DNA of 16,191 nt, taken from NCBI GenBank assembly GCA_020425885.1, contig JAGQRA010000317.1, positions 1 to 16,191 on the forward strand, given 5' to 3'. The notes beneath the pieces are model-generated. The model did no database searches and was not told the origin of the DNA. It saw only the letters and a list, made by a program, of their open reading frames with translations. The translations under genes were made by a program, and so were the position numbers. Numbering within the stretch: position 1 is the first letter of the stretch; the number at the start of each line of letters is the position of its first letter. Below are positions 15,631 to 16,191 of this stretch, one piece after another. The stretch is from Planctomycetota bacterium. GTDB lineage: Bacteria > Planctomycetota > UBA1135 > UBA2386.

Positions 15631-16191
15631 ATGGCGACCAAGTTCAAGTTCCAGGCCAAGGACGCCGCCGGCAAGGTGGTGAAGGGGTCTGTCTCGGCGG
15701 CGACACAGCAGGAGGTCCTCAAGGATCTGCGGCGCCGCAATCTGACGCCGGTCGAGGTCTCGAAGGCGGGGGGATTCGGCGCGATGCTGGCTGCCGCCAA
15801 CAACAAGACGGCGACCAAGAGCTCGGTCAAGAAGGGTGAACTCGAGGTCTTCACGCGCCAGCTGGCGACGATGTTGGGGGCCGGCATCCCGATGCTCGAG
15901 GCGCTCGAGATCCTCGCCGATCAGGCCGAGTCGCCGGGCTTCCGCTTCTGCCTCGACAAGGTGGTCGACGACATCCGCTCGGGCTCGGATCTCAGCAAGG
16001 CGCTGGAGCAGCACAAGAGGGTCTTCTCGCACATCTACGTCAGCATGATCCGCGCCGGTGAGGTCTCGGGTCAGATCGACACCATCCTGCAGCGCCTCGC
16101 CGAGTATCTGGAGGCCGCGGCGCACCTGCGCAACGAGATCAAGTCGGCGATGACCTATCCGGTCATCTCGCTCGTGCTGGTCATCGGCATC
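15631..16191 (+). CDS. pilC: Type IV pilus inner-membrane platform protein PilC, 3'-truncated
   Basis: This is the polytopic inner-membrane protein of the T2SF/GspF family that couples the PilB and PilT motors to pilin movement. The frame is open from the ATG at 15631 to the window end, showing 187 of an expected ~400 residues. The N-terminus FKFQAKDAAGKVVKGSVSA is typical. The first T2SSF domain begins about residue 68 (ELEVFTRQLATMLGAGIPML) and contains SHIYVSMIRAGEVSGQ (132-147) and the YPVISLVLVIGI start of the first membrane segment (176-187). AGGGA at 15622-15626 gives a ribosome-binding site 4 nt before the ATG. It follows pilB in the usual motor order, and downstream pil genes probably continue outside the window. 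Confidence 0.95.
   Translation, partial: MATKFKFQAKDAAGKVVKGSVSAATQQEVLKDLRRRNLTPVEVSKAGGFGAMLAAANNKTATKSSVKKGELEVFTRQLATMLGAGIPMLEALEILADQAESPGFRFCLDKVVDDIRSGSDLSKALEQHKRVFSHIYVSMIRAGEVSGQIDTILQRLAEYLEAAAHLRNEIKSAMTYPVISLVLVIGI

Overview
The window is very GC-rich and almost fully coding on the + strand. It looks like a chromosomal segment of a diderm bacterium: there are three lipobox signal peptides, a peptidoglycan-binding OmpA-type lipoprotein and a type IV pilus (T4P) motor locus. The large exported proteins with glycine-rich and SbsA/Big_5-like Ig repeats, together with an extra EF-G paralogue, resemble what is seen in deep-branching high-GC Planctomycetota. Myxococcota or another delta-type lineage is the alternative. 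This assignment is an inference from gene content, not from a marker gene.

Region 1 (1-8314) holds three large exported proteins in tandem. They are a 5'-truncated glycine-rich protein (2-2113), a 1327-residue lipoprotein with Ig-like modules (2295-6278) and a 624-residue lipoprotein with two Ig-like modules followed by beta-repeat sequence (6440-8314). None has a recognisable catalytic motif. All three end in a similar short C-terminal segment, which suggests a family of surface or outer-membrane-anchored structural proteins. A 22-bp tandem duplication and a perfect 15-bp inverted repeat separate the second and third genes.

Region 2 (8477-10156) is a probable two-gene operon: a prepilin peptidase (PilD type) and an OmpA/MotB-type peptidoglycan-binding lipoprotein, 21 nt apart.

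Region 3 (10459-12507) is a stand-alone EF-G-like translational GTPase. Domains II-V and the domain IV tip histidine are conserved, but the G4 motif is unusual (THLD instead of NKxD). It is not next to rpsL, rpsG or tuf.

Region 4 (12738-16191, running off the end) is a T4P motor operon: pilT (retraction ATPase), pilB (extension ATPase) and pilC (inner-membrane platform, truncated by the window edge). pilT and pilB are 3 nt apart. pilB and pilC are separated by an 88-nt spacer with a G-rich 16-nt tandem repeat that fits a G-quadruplex pattern. The prepilin peptidase in region 2 would process the pilins assembled by this motor, and the OmpA-like lipoprotein could link the envelope to peptidoglycan. 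The large exported proteins may be surface partners, but nothing in the sequence proves a functional link.

No tRNA, rRNA, CRISPR array, insertion sequence or phage gene was seen. The long minus-strand open frames are composition-driven shadows.
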